A DNA stretch of 38,897 bases from Deltaproteobacteria bacterium (GCA_019311115.1 JAFDDB010000015.1:1-38897), one strand, 5' to 3'. Shown: positions 29,622 through 38,373, numbered from the stretch's first letter. Translations and numbers: made by a program. The notes: generated from the letters alone by a model not told the origin.

Positions 29622-30490
29622 CACGGGGTCTCCAGCACGGTGTTGTCGATCAGGCGCGCACCCTCGAAGCGCACGGCCAGCGCGAGTACGGAGCGCCGGC
29701 CGACGCGATCGACGCTCTCCAGGCTGTCCGCGTCGCGCAGCTCGGCGTAGTCGAGTTCGGCGAGGGGCTCCTTGGCGATGCGGCGGCGCACGGCTTCGAG
29801 CAGGCCCCGGGCGTCGGTCTCGCCGCTGGCGACGCGCCGCCGGGCCTCGCCGAGCGCATCCTGGAGCGCCGTCGCCTGCAGCCGCGCCGCGGGCGCCAGG
29901 TAGGCGTTGCGGGAGCTCATGGCCAGGCCGTCGGCCTCGCGCACGGTCGGGCCGCCGACGACCTCGACGTCGAAGAGCAGGTCGCGGGCCATGCGGCGGA
30001 TCGCCGCGAGCTGCTGGTAGTCCTTCTCGCCGAAGACCGCGACGTGCGGGCGCACCGCGTTGAACAGCCGCGCCACCACGGTCGTCACGCCCTCGAAGTG
30101 CCCGGGCCGGCTGCGGCCGCACAGCCCCTCGGTCAGGCGCTCGACCCGCACCCGCGTGGCGTCGCCTTCCGGGTACATGTCGGCGGCCGACGGCGCGAAC
30201 ACCACGTCGACGCCCTCCTCGGCGAGCAAGCCGGCGTCGCCGTCGAGGTCTCGCGGGTACTGGTCGAAGTCCTCGCCGGGACCGAACTGCGCGGGGTTCA
30301 CGAAGATGCTGACCACGACGGAGTCGGCGCGCTGGCGCGCGATGCGCACCAGCGAGAGGTGCCCCTCGTGCAGCGCTCCCATCGTCGGCACGAGCGCCAC
30401 GCGCCGCCCGGCCGAGCGCTCGGCCTCGACCCAGCGGCGGAGCGACGCCACGTCGCGAACGATCCGGGGATCAGTACGACTCACGCTCAC
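29621..30490 (-). CDS. panC: Pantothenate synthetase
   Basis: 289 residues from GTG 30490; a second in-frame GTG at 30484 is also possible. ATP is bound by [12 protein letters not shown], the HxGH motif of this nucleotidyltransferase fold. [30 protein letters not shown] and AMSSRNAYL are also typical. It condenses pantoate with beta-alanine in the cytoplasm to make pantothenate. It overlaps panB by 20 bases and panD by one, so the three enzymes are made as one translational unit. Confidence 0.97.
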   Translation of the reverse strand: MSVSRTDPRIVRDVASLRRWVEAERSAGRRVALVPTMGALHEGHLSLVRIARQRADSVVVSIFVNPAQFGPGEDFDQYPRDLDGDAGLLAEEGVDVVFAPSAADMYPEGDATRVRVERLTEGLCGRSRPGHFEGVTTVVARLFNAVRPHVAVFGEKDYQQLAAIRRMARDLLFDVEVVGGPTVREADGLAMSSRNAYLAPAARLQATALQDALGEARRRVASGETDARGLLEAVRRRIAKEPLAELDYAELRDADSLESVDRVGRRSVLALAVRFEGARLIDNTVLETP

Positions 30491-31274
30491 TCGGGAACTT
30501 CTGGCTCTTGACGTCCTCGTCGTACATGCGAGCGGCCTTGCTGACGATCTCTCCCATCGCCACGTACTGGCGCGCGAAGCGCGGCGGCGGCTCGAGCGAG
30601 AGTCCGAGCAGGTCGTGCATGACCAGCACCTGCCCGTCGCAGCCGATCCCCGCGCCGATGCCGATCGTGGGGATGTCGAGCTGGGCGGTCACCTCGGCCG
30701 CCAGGTCGGCGGGCATTCCCTCGAGGACCACGGCGAAGGCTCCCGCCTCCTGGACCGCGTGCGCGTCGCGCAGCAGCCGGGCCTGTCCGCGCTCGCCGCG
30801 CCCCTGCACGCGGAACCCGCCCATTCGGTGCACCGACTGCGGCGTCAGGCCGATGTGCGCCATGACCGGCACGTCCATGCGCGCGATCGCCCCGATCCGG
30901 TCGGCCATGCGCTCGCCACCCTCGAGCTTGACCGCTTGCACGCCGCCCTCCTTTACCAGGCGGCAGGCGTTCCGCAGCGTCTCCTCGACGCCCGTCTGGT
31001 AGCTGCCGAACGGCAGGTCACCCACGACGAGCGCGCGCTGCACGGCTCGCGTGACGAGCGAGCAGTGGTAGACCATCTCGTCCATGGTGACGGGCAGCGT
31101 CGTCGCCTGTCCCTGCACGACGTTGCCGAGGCTGTCGCCGACGAGCAGGACGTCGATTCCCGCCGCGTCGAAGAGGTGCGCGAACGGAAAGTCGTACGCC
31201 GTCAGCATCGAGATCTTCCGCCCCTGGCACTTCATGCGCCGCAGGGCGGGTGCGGTGATGCGGGCCTCTCTCAT
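30471..31274 (-). CDS. panB: 3-methyl-2-oxobutanoate hydroxymethyltransferase
   Basis: 267 residues from ATG 31274, with GAGGAG about nine bases before it. KISMLTAYDFPFAHLFDAAG, LLVGDSLGNVVQG, VKLEGG, MAHIGLTPQS and TIGIGAG are PanB blocks; the metal-binding Asp and Glu lie in GDS and KLEGG. It adds a hydroxymethyl group from methylene-tetrahydrofolate to ketoisovalerate, the first step to pantothenate. First gene of the leftward operon. A TTGACA promoter lies about 175 bases upstream. Confidence 0.97.
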   Translation of the reverse strand: MREARITAPALRRMKCQGRKISMLTAYDFPFAHLFDAAGIDVLLVGDSLGNVVQGQATTLPVTMDEMVYHCSLVTRAVQRALVVGDLPFGSYQTGVEETLRNACRLVKEGGVQAVKLEGGERMADRIGAIARMDVPVMAHIGLTPQSVHRMGGFRVQGRGERGQARLLRDAHAVQEAGAFAVVLEGMPADLAAEVTAQLDIPTIGIGAGIGCDGQVLVMHDLLGLSLEPPPRFARQYVAMGEIVSKAARMYDEDVKSQKFPSERESY

Positions 31275-31447
31275 GGCTGCGTCTCCTCAGGTCCGGCGTG
31301 CGGAGCGGAGTGAGGCCGGGATCGGCCGGGAGACGCAAGTAGCTCGTGAACGGGGAATCCCCGCCCACATCGGAACTACCTTCGGTCCCGGTCCATTGGA
31401 TCCGAGCTTCGGGCCGCTGCGACGATGCGGACTGCTATGCGGGACAG

Positions 31448-31476
31448 AGTGTGAGGGCGGCTCCGGGCAGTGTCAA
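31448..31476 (-). promoter_or_regulatory. Putative pan operon promoter
   Basis: Minus strand TTGACA (31471-31476), exact 17-base spacer, CACACT (31448-31453). It leaves a leader of roughly 165 bases before panB. The leader contains a short CGGGG-ATT-CCCCG hairpin (31351-31363 region) but no recognised riboswitch. Confidence 0.5.
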
Positions 31477-31500
31477 CGACGAGATGCCCGCCGCGGTCTT

Positions 31501-31523
31501 GCGGGGAGCGTTCAGCTCTCCGC
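31501..31523 (-). terminator. Hairpin after rsmA, probable operon terminator
   Basis: On the minus strand GCGGAGAGC, loop TGAAC, GCTCCCCGC: nine positions with one A-C mismatch, 18 bases beyond the rsmA stop and before the pan promoter. No U-tract. Confidence 0.5.
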
Positions 31524-31540
31524 ATAACCCACGGAAGCGA

Positions 31541-32368
31541 CTAGGGATTCCGGTCCGGAAGGGCTTCGGCCAGGGCGACGAAATCGAGCGGGGACAGGGT
31601 CTCGGCGCGGCGTCCGGAGTCGATGCCCGAAATCTCGAGAGCCGCCTCGGCTCCCTCGACCCGGCCGCGCAGCGCGGCCCGCAGCGTCTTGCGGCGGTAC
31701 TGGAACGCCGTGCGCACCAGCTCGCCGAACTGCGCCGCGTCCCGGAGCTGCGGCGCGCCCTCGGCCGCGTCGAAGACCAGGAAGGTCGAGCGCACGCGCG
31801 GGCGCGGCACGAACTCCTCGGGACCCAGCTCGAGCGCGCGCTCGACGCGGTAGAAGAGTCGCGCCCGCACCGCCAGCGGTCCGTACTCGGACGTGCCGGG
31901 CTCGGCCACCAGCCGATCCGCCACCTCGGCCTGCAGCATGAAGCCCCAGCGCCGGAACGGGTTCCTCGGTCCCAGCAGCGAGCCGAGCAGCCGCCCCGAG
32001 ATCCGGTACGGCAGGTTGCCCATCAACACGGCCGGCGGGCCCAGCTCGCGGGCCAGGTCGCCGAGGCTCACGCGCAGCGCGTCGGCGTGGCGCACCTCGA
32101 CGTTCCCGGGCAGCCCCCCCTCCTCGGCCAGCAGCTTCACCAGGCCCGAGTCGATCTCGAGCGCGATCACGCGCCGCGCGACCGACGCGATCGCCCGCGT
32201 CAGGTCGCCGAGTCCCGGCCCGACCTCGACCACGCCGTCCTGCGCCTCGACGCCCGTGACCTCCACGATGCGCCGCGCGGTGTCCGCCGAGCGCAGGAAG
32301 TTCTGGCCCCGGGCGCGCGAGGGCGCGAGGCCACGGCGGGCGAGCCGGTCGCGGATCGGGCGCCGCAC
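31541..32368 (-). CDS. rsmA: 16S rRNA (adenine(1518)-N(6)/adenine(1519)-N(6))-dimethyltransferase
   Basis: 275 residues from GTG 32368, one base after the tsaD stop. RARGQNFLRSADTARRIVE, the AdoMet loop EVGPGLGDLT (48-57), EIDSGL and the catalytic NLPY (118-121) identify RsmA/KsgA. FVPRPRVRSTFLVF and the basic FQYRRKTLRAALRG of the RNA-binding domain follow. It dimethylates two adjacent adenines in the 3' hairpin of 16S rRNA late in small-subunit assembly. Last gene of the tol operon. Confidence 0.96.
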   Translation of the reverse strand: MRRPIRDRLARRGLAPSRARGQNFLRSADTARRIVEVTGVEAQDGVVEVGPGLGDLTRAIASVARRVIALEIDSGLVKLLAEEGGLPGNVEVRHADALRVSLGDLARELGPPAVLMGNLPYRISGRLLGSLLGPRNPFRRWGFMLQAEVADRLVAEPGTSEYGPLAVRARLFYRVERALELGPEEFVPRPRVRSTFLVFDAAEGAPQLRDAAQFGELVRTAFQYRRKTLRAALRGRVEGAEAALEISGIDSGRRAETLSPLDFVALAEALPDRNP

Positions 32369-32369
32369 C

Positions 32370-33398
32370 TCAGCGCTCCGCCAGCGTGCTCGGCAGCGGC
32401 ACGCGCGAGAAGGCCTCGAGGTCGAGCGAGGCGGTCTGCCCGTCCGCGAGCATGCGGTCGGCGACCGCCGCGATCATGGCCGCATTGTCGGTGCACAGGG
32501 CGACGGGCGGGAACCGCACCTCGACGGGCGGCGGGAGCCCGGCCATGCGCTCGCGCAGGCGCGAGTTCGCCGCGAGCCCGCCGACGACGGCGAGCCGCCG
32601 CTGTCCGGTCGCCGCGAGCGCGCGCCGCGCCTTGTCGAAGAGCACGTCGATGGCGGCCTCCTGGAACGACGCGGCCACGTCGGCCTGGACCGCGCGGGGC
32701 AGCGGCGTACCGTGCTCCCGCTCCTGGCGCGCCACCTCGAGCGCGACCGCCGTCTTGAGGCCCGAGAAGCTGAACTCGAAGCCCTGGCGGAGCATGGGCC
32801 GCGGAAAGTCGAACGCGTCGCCCCGCCCCTCGCGGGCCAGCAGGTCGATCTCGCGCCCTCCCGGGTAGGGGAGCCCCATCCGCTTCGCGATCTTGTCGAA
32901 CGCCTCGCCCGCGGCGTCGTCGCGCGTCTGCCCGAGCAGTTCGATCCGCGACAGCGTCTCCACGTGGTAGAGCGCCGTGTGGCCGCCCGACACGACGAAG
33001 CCCACGTAGGGCAGGTCGAGCGGCTCGTCTCCGAGCCGCGCCGACGCCAGGTGGCCCTCGATGTGGTGTACGCCGAGTAGCGGCTTGCCCGTCTGGTAGG
33101 ACAGCGCCTTGGCAAAGCACAGGCCGACGAGCAGCGACCCGATCAGGCCTGGACCGCCGGTCACGCCGATGCCGTCGACGGCGTCCATCGACACGCCGGC
33201 CTCGCGCAGGCAGCGCTCGACGGTGCCGTACACGTGACGCACGTGGTCCCGGCTCGCGAGCTCCGGAACGACGCCGCCGAACGGGGCGTGCACGTCGTCC
33301 TGATTCTGGACGACCGACGCCAGGACCTGCGTGCCGTCGCGCACCAGCGCGGCGGCGAGATCGTCACACGACGACTCGATGCCCAGGATCAGGGACAC
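32370..33398 (-). CDS. tsaD: tRNA N6-threonylcarbamoyladenosine synthase subunit TsaD
   Basis: 342 residues from GTG 33398, with GGAGGA six bases upstream. ILGIESSCDDLAAALV (most homologues have ESSCDETA), the metal-binding HHIEGH (111-116), VVSGGHTALYHVE, FDKIAKRMGLPYPGG and VVGGLAANSRLR are TsaD blocks of the ASKHA fold. With TsaB, TsaC and TsaE it puts threonylcarbamoyl on A37 of ANN-decoding tRNAs. The DL in place of ET near the N-terminus is a small departure from the usual sequence. It follows the TraR/DksA-like gene by 34 bases and precedes rsmA. Confidence 0.96.
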   Translation of the reverse strand: MSLILGIESSCDDLAAALVRDGTQVLASVVQNQDDVHAPFGGVVPELASRDHVRHVYGTVERCLREAGVSMDAVDGIGVTGGPGLIGSLLVGLCFAKALSYQTGKPLLGVHHIEGHLASARLGDEPLDLPYVGFVVSGGHTALYHVETLSRIELLGQTRDDAAGEAFDKIAKRMGLPYPGGREIDLLAREGRGDAFDFPRPMLRQGFEFSFSGLKTAVALEVARQEREHGTPLPRAVQADVAASFQEAAIDVLFDKARRALAATGQRRLAVVGGLAANSRLRERMAGLPPPVEVRFPPVALCTDNAAMIAAVADRMLADGQTASLDLEAFSRVPLPSTLAER

Positions 33399-33432
33399 GG
33401 AGTCCTCCGGAGGCTGGCGGGAGAGCCGGGAA

Positions 33433-33786
33433 CTAGCGCTCGAGGCGCTCCTGCTGGCTCTTGCAGTCGATGCAGAGGTCGGCGACGGGGCGGGCCTTGA
33501 GCCGTGCGCTGCCGATGTCCTCTTCGCAGGACTGGCACCGGCCGTAGCTGCCCTCTTCGATCTGCAACAGCGCCTTGTCGATCTTCTGGATCAAGGCGCG
33601 CTCGCGCTCGCGCAGCCGCCCGATGAAGGCGAGCTCGCTCTCGGACGACGCGCTGTCGATCTCGTCGGGAAAGTCGTCCGGATCGAAGTGGATGTCCCCG
33701 GCGATCGCGCGCTTCGCGTTGTCGAGAAGCTCTTTCTTCATTCCGTCGAGAATCTTCCCGAACCTCTGCTGCTCGCTCTTCCTCAC
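33433..33786 (-). CDS. TraR/DksA family zinc-finger protein
   Basis: 117 residues from a GTG at 33786 overlapping the cpoB stop (GTGA). A coiled-coil domain carries acidic residues at its tip, DEIDSASSESELAF (41-54), the DxxDxA type. A C4 zinc finger follows with Cys84, Cys87, Cys105 and Cys108 (CQSC ... CIDC). Proteins of this family enter the secondary channel of RNA polymerase and, with ppGpp, tune rRNA and amino-acid promoters. At 117 residues it is shorter than E. coli DksA (151). Position in the tol operon, between cpoB and tsaD, may tie it to growth control. Confidence 0.93.
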   Translation of the reverse strand: MRKSEQQRFGKILDGMKKELLDNAKRAIAGDIHFDPDDFPDEIDSASSESELAFIGRLRERERALIQKIDKALLQIEEGSYGRCQSCEEDIGSARLKARPVADLCIDCKSQQERLER

Positions 33787-34556
33787 GTGCCCAACTTCTC
33801 CAGCTGTCGTCGTGCCTCTGGGACACGCTCGGATTCGGGGTAATTCGAGACCAACCGTTCGAAAATCTGTCGCGCCGCCGGGCGGTACCTGGCCTCCTGC
33901 CCGGTCTCCCTCCCGATCTCGAGCATCGCGATTCCCTGCCGGTAGAGCGCGTCGGGAACCTTGTTGCCCTTGGGGAACTTCTCGACCACTTCCTCGAACG
34001 CCAACACGGCCTGCTCGTAGTCCCCGAGCTTGAAGTAGCACTCGGCGAGCCAGAACTGGGCGTTGTCCGCGTAGTCGGAAGACGGGTGAGTTTGTAGAAA
34101 GGCCCCGAACCGGTCAATGGCGGCCTCGTACTCCTTGGCCCGGTAGAGCGTGAAGGCCTCCTCGTAGGCGCTGATCTCCTCTCGCGCGCTGCCAGCCGCC
34201 GTGCCCGCCACCACGCCGGTCCCCGCGCCAGCGCCGGCTCCGGCCCCCGAGGGCGCGCCGCCGGAGGCGGTGCTTCCCGCGGGCGGCGCCTGCTGGGCCC
34301 TGCGCGCCTCCTCCATCGCGCTCTCGGCGGAGTGTTGGGCCTGTTCCACGGCCCCACGCAATCGCGCGACCTCGTCGCGCAGGCCGGCGACCTCTTCACC
34401 CAGGTCGGCCAGGCGAGCGCCGCTCGCCCCGCCACCGGCCTCGGAGCCGCGCTTCAGCTCGACGACCTCGCGCTCGAGCTTCCGGAACTCCGGAACCGTC
34501 ACACAACCGGTGAAGGCCGCGAGCGCCAGCACGACGGCGGCCACTCGCAGGTTCAA
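33783..34556 (-). CDS. cpoB: Tol-Pal system protein CpoB (YbgF)
   Basis: 257 residues from TTG 34556, six bases after the pal stop, with a GAGG in the end of pal as ribosome site. A signal ending AAFTGC predicts lipidation at Cys18. Next comes a coiled coil (about 25-90, FRKLEREVVELKRGS, LADLGEEVAGLRDEVARL), a Gly/Ala-rich linker, then three TPR-like units (AYEEAFTLYRAKEYEAAIDR, NAQFWLAECYFKLGDYEQAV, ALYRQGIAMLEIGRETGQ). CpoB in the periplasm links Tol-Pal to peptidoglycan synthesis during division. E. coli CpoB is a soluble periplasmic protein, so the lipid anchor differs. Confidence 0.92.
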   Translation of the reverse strand: MNLRVAAVVLALAAFTGCVTVPEFRKLEREVVELKRGSEAGGGASGARLADLGEEVAGLRDEVARLRGAVEQAQHSAESAMEEARRAQQAPPAGSTASGGAPSGAGAGAGAGTGVVAGTAAGSAREEISAYEEAFTLYRAKEYEAAIDRFGAFLQTHPSSDYADNAQFWLAECYFKLGDYEQAVLAFEEVVEKFPKGNKVPDALYRQGIAMLEIGRETGQEARYRPAARQIFERLVSNYPESERVPEARRQLEKLGT

Positions 34557-34562
34557 CGCCGC

Positions 34563-35063
34563 CTACCTCAGGACGAAGTCGTCGCGCCGGTTCTTGGCCC
34601 AGGCGGCCTCGTTACTGGCACGCACGACCGGGCTCTCTTCGCCGAAGCTGATCGTGGTGATCTGCGACGACTTCACGCCCAGGTCGATCAGGTAACGCCG
34701 TGCAGCCTCCGCGCGCTTCTTGCCCAGCGCCAGGTTGTACTCCTCGGTGCCGCGCTCGTCGCAGTTGCCCTGGATCTCGACGCGCGAGTCGGAACGCTTG
34801 GAGAGCAGGCCGGCGTTGTGCTGGAGATCCTGCTTCGCACGGGACCGGAGCCCGAAGTCGTCGAAGTCGAAGTAGATGGTCCGGAGCTCGCCGAGCGACG
34901 TCTCCGCACCTCCGGACATCGAGCCATGCTTGGGCAGGTCGGCCTCGGGTCCGAAACCGCCATCGCTTCCGCCCCTCGAGGACGGGGTCTGCCCCGTACC
35001 GCTCGACTGGCAGGCAAAGGCGAAGAGCCCCGCCAGAACACATCCCACAAGTCGCTTCACCAC
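34563..35063 (-). CDS. pal: Peptidoglycan-associated lipoprotein Pal
   Basis: 166 residues from the first of two adjacent GTG codons at 35063 (GGAGG lies eight bases upstream). The signal ends LFAFAC, predicting lipidation at Cys18 or 19. A short flexible Ser/Gly linker leads to an OmpA-like domain: TIYFDFDDFGLR, VEIQGNCDERGTEEYNLALG, KKRAEAARRYL and TISFGEESP. This domain grips diaminopimelate in peptidoglycan, and the lipid anchors the protein in the outer membrane. A possible own promoter lies in the 164-base gap behind tolB. Confidence 0.95.
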   Translation of the reverse strand: MVKRLVGCVLAGLFAFACQSSGTGQTPSSRGGSDGGFGPEADLPKHGSMSGGAETSLGELRTIYFDFDDFGLRSRAKQDLQHNAGLLSKRSDSRVEIQGNCDERGTEEYNLALGKKRAEAARRYLIDLGVKSSQITTISFGEESPVVRASNEAAWAKNRRDDFVLR

Positions 35064-35190
35064 GCTGAAACCCTCCTTTGCTCCGCGGCCGTTTGCCTCG
35101 CGGGCCGGTGCGGACTCGCTACGAGCACACGCTCGTCGTGCACCATTGGCCCGGCCGCAGCCCCCCCAGGGGTTCTCCGAACGGATCCAA

Positions 35191-35218
35191 ATTAGAGCGC
35201 AAGTGGGCCAGAGCGCAA
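35191..35218 (-). promoter_or_regulatory. Putative internal promoter before pal
   Basis: Minus strand TTGCGC (35213-35218), 16-base spacer, TCTAAT (35191-35196, five of six to TATAAT). The 9-mer TTGCGCTCT is directly repeated here, its second copy ending inside the -10. It would allow pal, cpoB and the downstream genes to be expressed apart from tolQRAB. Confidence 0.4.
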
Positions 35219-35227
35219 TAGAGACCG

Positions 35228-36532
35228 TCAGTCGGTCCAAGGCGACCAGGCCGGGTTGGAACAATTGCCGAAGCCGTGGGTCAGCCGGCGAAGGTTCCGC
35301 CCGTCCACGTCGATGACGTAGATTTCCTTCCGTCCCCGCCGGTCGGACGTGAAGGCGAGCTTGCGGCCGTCCGGGGACCAGATCGGCGTCTCGTCGCTTC
35401 GCGGGTGGATCATCAGTGGCGTCGTGTAGCCCGTCTCGGGATCGAGCAGGTACAGGTCGAAGTTGGTGCCCGTCCGCGCCGCATACGCGATCCATTCGCC
35501 GGTCGGTGACCAGGCGGGACTCGCGTTGTAGTTGCCCTTGAAGGTGAGGCGCTGCACCTCACCCGTGCCCATATCGCGCATGTAGATCTGCAGGCTGCCC
35601 GCCCGGTCCGACGCGAAGACCAGGCGCTTGCCATCCGGGGACCACGTCGGCGAGACGTCGATCGCCCGCGAACGCGTGAGTCGCCGCAGGCCGCGTCCGT
35701 CCTCCCGTCCGAGGAACAGGTCCGTGTTTCCGTTCTCGTTCATCACGATCGTGACCTGCCCGTCGATCGGGCCGAAGATCCCCCGGTACTTCTCGTTCGG
35801 CAGGTCGATCAGGCGGCCGCCGGGGCGCGATCCGCGCGACACGGTCCAGATGTCGGAGCGGCCACTACGGTACGAGGTGTAGAGCAGCGCCTCGGCGTCA
35901 CTCGACCAGGCTGGGAACAGGTTGATGCGGCCGTTCTTCGTCACGGCGCGGCGGCGTGAGCCGTCCGCCTCCATCACGTAGACCTCCTTGTTACCGCTCT
36001 GGTCGGAAACGAATGCGATCTGGGTCGAGGCCACGCCCCGCCGGCCGGTGAAGCGGAGCGCCACCTCGTCGGCGAGCCTGCGCGCGGCCGCCCAGACGCG
36101 GTCCGGTGGCGCGTCGATGTAGCCCGCGCGGCCCTGCAGCTTGCAGCGCTGGATGTCCCAGATGCGGTAGCGCACGCGCACGGCGGAGCGGCGGCGCTCG
36201 AGTCGCCCCTCGACCAGCACGTCGGCACCGATGCCCGCCCAGTTCTCGCAGAGGATGAAGGAGTGGTCCAGGTTCTCGGTCTGCCGTGGCTCCAGGAAGG
36301 CGTCCGGGTCGACGACCTCGAACGAGGCCCCGTGGACGAGGGCCCCGCCCAGCTCCTCGTCGAACGGCATGACGTGCTCGATGGAGAAGTCGTCCGCGGC
36401 GAAGCGCTGCACGGCGACGCGCAGATCGCGGCCGGCCGAGCCCTGCACTCGGATGTCGATCGGGCCCTGCGCGGCCGCCGGCGCCGCAAGGACGGCGAGC
36501 AGCGCCGCGCCGACAAGCACGAACCTGCGCAT
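35228..36532 (-). CDS. tolB: Tol-Pal system beta-propeller protein TolB
   Basis: 434 residues from ATG 36532, one base overlapping the tolA stop (TGATG). A cleavable signal peptide, MRRFVLVGAALLAVLAAPAAAQ, is followed by the N-terminal mixed domain (DLRVAVQRFAADDF, DVLVEGRLERR, SVRVRYRIWD-like). Then come propeller blades with the TolB pattern: SPTWSPDGKRLVFASDRAG, SPAWSPTGEWIAYAAR and TPIWSPDGRKLAFTSDRRG. It works in the periplasm, binding Pal and TolA. The WSPDG repeats match the usual number and spacing. Confidence 0.96.
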   Translation of the reverse strand: MRRFVLVGAALLAVLAAPAAAQGPIDIRVQGSAGRDLRVAVQRFAADDFSIEHVMPFDEELGGALVHGASFEVVDPDAFLEPRQTENLDHSFILCENWAGIGADVLVEGRLERRRSAVRVRYRIWDIQRCKLQGRAGYIDAPPDRVWAAARRLADEVALRFTGRRGVASTQIAFVSDQSGNKEVYVMEADGSRRRAVTKNGRINLFPAWSSDAEALLYTSYRSGRSDIWTVSRGSRPGGRLIDLPNEKYRGIFGPIDGQVTIVMNENGNTDLFLGREDGRGLRRLTRSRAIDVSPTWSPDGKRLVFASDRAGSLQIYMRDMGTGEVQRLTFKGNYNASPAWSPTGEWIAYAARTGTNFDLYLLDPETGYTTPLMIHPRSDETPIWSPDGRKLAFTSDRRGRKEIYVIDVDGRNLRRLTHGFGNCSNPAWSPWTD

Positions 36533-37233
36533 CAGACGAGGTCCGCCGGGTTGAACGTCAGGTTGAGCTGCGACACGCCGTTTGGCGGCGCGTCGAACGG
36601 CTCGCACTTCCAGACGGCGCGCTCCGCCGACTCGTCCAGATAGCGGTTCGAGGACGAACGCGTCATCGACACCGAGCGCACGCCGCCGGTGGCGGTGATC
36701 TTGACCTGGAACTGCACCTCGAGCTCCGGACTCCGGCTGAACGCCCGCGCTCCCGCCCAGTGCTCGTAGAGGCAACTCATGACGCGGGCCTTGTAGGCCG
36801 CCAGCTCCGGGTCTTCGGGCCGGCCCTCGCGCCCCTGCAGCGTCCCGGAGGTACGCGCCGTACGCGACGCGACCTTCGTGCGAAGCTGGGCCAGGATGTC
36901 GGCGGCACTGGGCGCCTTCTCTTCCGCCTTCGCCGGCGCCTGCTCGGGCTTCGGCTTGGGCTTCGAGCGGCTGGCCTTCGGCTGCTTCGGGATGACCACG
37001 GCCTCGTCGACGACCTGGCGCCGCTTGGCGGGTTGGCTCCGCCTGGCCTTCGGCTGCGGCGGAGCCGCGACCAGGTCCACGAAGATCGGCGGTGGCGGCG
37101 GCGCGCTGCTCACACCCGGCCCGACGGCGATGACGATCATCGCGACCGCGTGCGCGGCTGCGCTGTAGCCGATCCAGCGCCGGAACGCATCGCTGGCCCA
37201 GAGCGGAACCGGGCTCATGAGAAGGCTGCTCAC
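36532..37233 (-). CDS. tolA: TolA/TonB-like energy-transducing protein
   Basis: 233 residues from GTG 37233 (GTGA overlap with tolR; an in-frame ATG at 37218 is possible). One transmembrane segment near residues 22-40 (WIGYSAAAHAVAMIVIAVG) is followed by a Pro- and Lys-rich periplasmic stalk (PPPPPIFVDLV, RSKPKPKPEQAPAKAEEKAP). The C-terminal domain has YEHWAGARAFSRSPELEVQF, ATGGVRSVSM and AVWKCEPFDAPP, as in TolA/TonB. It carries energy from TolQR to TolB/Pal. It is much shorter than E. coli TolA (about 420), mainly because the helical stalk is short. TonB cannot be excluded on sequence alone, but the position between tolR and tolB favours TolA. Confidence 0.9.
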   Translation of the reverse strand: MSSLLMSPVPLWASDAFRRWIGYSAAAHAVAMIVIAVGPGVSSAPPPPPIFVDLVAAPPQPKARRSQPAKRRQVVDEAVVIPKQPKASRSKPKPKPEQAPAKAEEKAPSAADILAQLRTKVASRTARTSGTLQGREGRPEDPELAAYKARVMSCLYEHWAGARAFSRSPELEVQFQVKITATGGVRSVSMTRSSSNRYLDESAERAVWKCEPFDAPPNGVSQLNLTFNPADLV

Positions 37234-37649
37234 ACGTCGGGCTCGGTCACCATGCCGACGCGGGTCGCGCCGGCGCGCCGCAGCGCCGAGAGCGTCTTCG
37301 CCACGTTGCCGTAGGCGACCTTGGTGTCGGCACGCAGGAAGACCTCCTTGTTGCCCCGGGTCTCGAAGATGATGCGCATCTTCTGCTCGAGCTCCGCGAG
37401 CTTCACCTCGGCCCGTTGGACGAAGATCTTCCCGTCACGCTTCACCGTCACGACCAGCCGCTCCTCGTCCGACGTCAGTCCCTCGGACTGCGTCTTCGGC
37501 AGCTGCACCTCTATGCCCTGCTGGATGAGCGGCGCCGTGATCATGAAGATGATCAGCAGCACGAGCATCACGTCGACGAGTGGCGTGACGTTGATCTCGG
37601 ATATCGCGCCGCGCCGGCGCCCGCTCCCCGCGGAACCCATGGCGCCCAC
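37230..37649 (-). CDS. tolR: Tol-Pal proton-channel protein TolR (ExbD/TolR family)
   Basis: 139 residues from GTG 37649, with GGGAG seven bases upstream; ATG 37640 is an alternative. INVTPLVDVMLVLLIIFMIT is the single transmembrane helix, with the proton-carrying Asp in LVDVML. A periplasmic domain follows (VQLPKTQSEG, VTVKRDGKIFVQ, VFLRADTKVAYGNV). TolR with TolQ forms the motor driven by the proton gradient. It is 61 bases from the tolQ stop and overlaps tolA by four. Confidence 0.95.
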   Translation of the reverse strand: MGAMGSAGSGRRRGAISEINVTPLVDVMLVLLIIFMITAPLIQQGIEVQLPKTQSEGLTSDEERLVVTVKRDGKIFVQRAEVKLAELEQKMRIIFETRGNKEVFLRADTKVAYGNVAKTLSALRRAGATRVGMVTEPDV

Positions 37650-37710
37650 GTCTAGGCTCCCGTGCCTGCGCCCACTCGCCGCCCTTCCCGCCCGCTGCTC
37701 ATTGCGCGGC

Positions 37711-38373
37711 TCATTGGACGCGCGAGGCGGCCTGCCGCAGCGCCTCGCCCTGCTCGAGCTGGAAGTCCTCGATGCGCTCGAGCATCTGGACCATGCGGGC
37801 GTTGGCGTAGTTGTAGGCGATCACCGCGGGGATCGCGGCGGCCAGGCCCGCCGCCGTGGCCACCAGCGCCTCGGCGATGCCCGGCGCCACCACCGCCAGG
37901 CTGGCGGACCCGGCGGCGCCGATGTCCTGGAACGCCGACATGATCCCGATCACCGTCCCGAAGAGCCCGATGAACGGGGCGGAGCTTCCGGTGGTGGCCA
38001 GGAACGCCAGCCCGCGTTCCAGGCGATGCGCCTCGGACGTCTTCACCCAGCGGACGCGCCGCAGCACCAGCTCGACCTGCTCGAGCGTCACGTCACCGTC
38101 GGTGCCCTGGAGCTTCAGGAGCTGCGCGAGCTCGCGGTAGCCGGCGGCGTACATGGCCGCGAGGGGACTGCCCCCGCAGCGCTTCGCCACGTCGAACGCA
38201 CCCTCGGGGGGCCGCTCGATGTAGGCCTCGAGGAAGTCCTCGGTGTCGGCTTCGGCGCGCCGGTACTCGATCCACTTGAAGGCGATGACCGCCCACGAGG
38301 CGACCGAAGCCACGAAGAGGACCAGCAGGACGAGCTTGGCGACCCAGCCCGCCTCCAGAATCAGTTCAAGCAT
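37711..38373 (-). CDS. tolQ: Tol-Pal proton-channel protein TolQ (MotA/ExbB/TolQ family)
   Basis: 220 residues from ATG 38373, with GGGG in the expected ribosome-site position. Three transmembrane segments are seen: near residues 10-32, near 127-150 (FLATTGSSAPFIGLFGTVIG), and near 165-190 (GIAEALVATAAGLAAAIPAV). The latter two are the conserved motor helices, with the polar Thr/Ser typical of the family. It is the first gene of the tol operon and sits in the inner membrane. No convincing promoter was found in the gap shared with pepA. Confidence 0.95.
   Translation of the reverse strand: MLELILEAGWVAKLVLLVLFVASVASWAVIAFKWIEYRRAEADTEDFLEAYIERPPEGAFDVAKRCGGSPLAAMYAAGYRELAQLLKLQGTDGDVTLEQVELVLRRVRWVKTSEAHRLERGLAFLATTGSSAPFIGLFGTVIGIMSAFQDIGAAGSASLAVVAPGIAEALVATAAGLAAAIPAVIAYNYANARMVQMLERIEDFQLEQGEALRQAASRVQ

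Noticed and set aside
31275-31447. Riboswitch in the panB leader
   Set aside because: About 170 bases of leader are present, but I see only one short CGGGG/CCCCG hairpin and no conserved riboswitch core.
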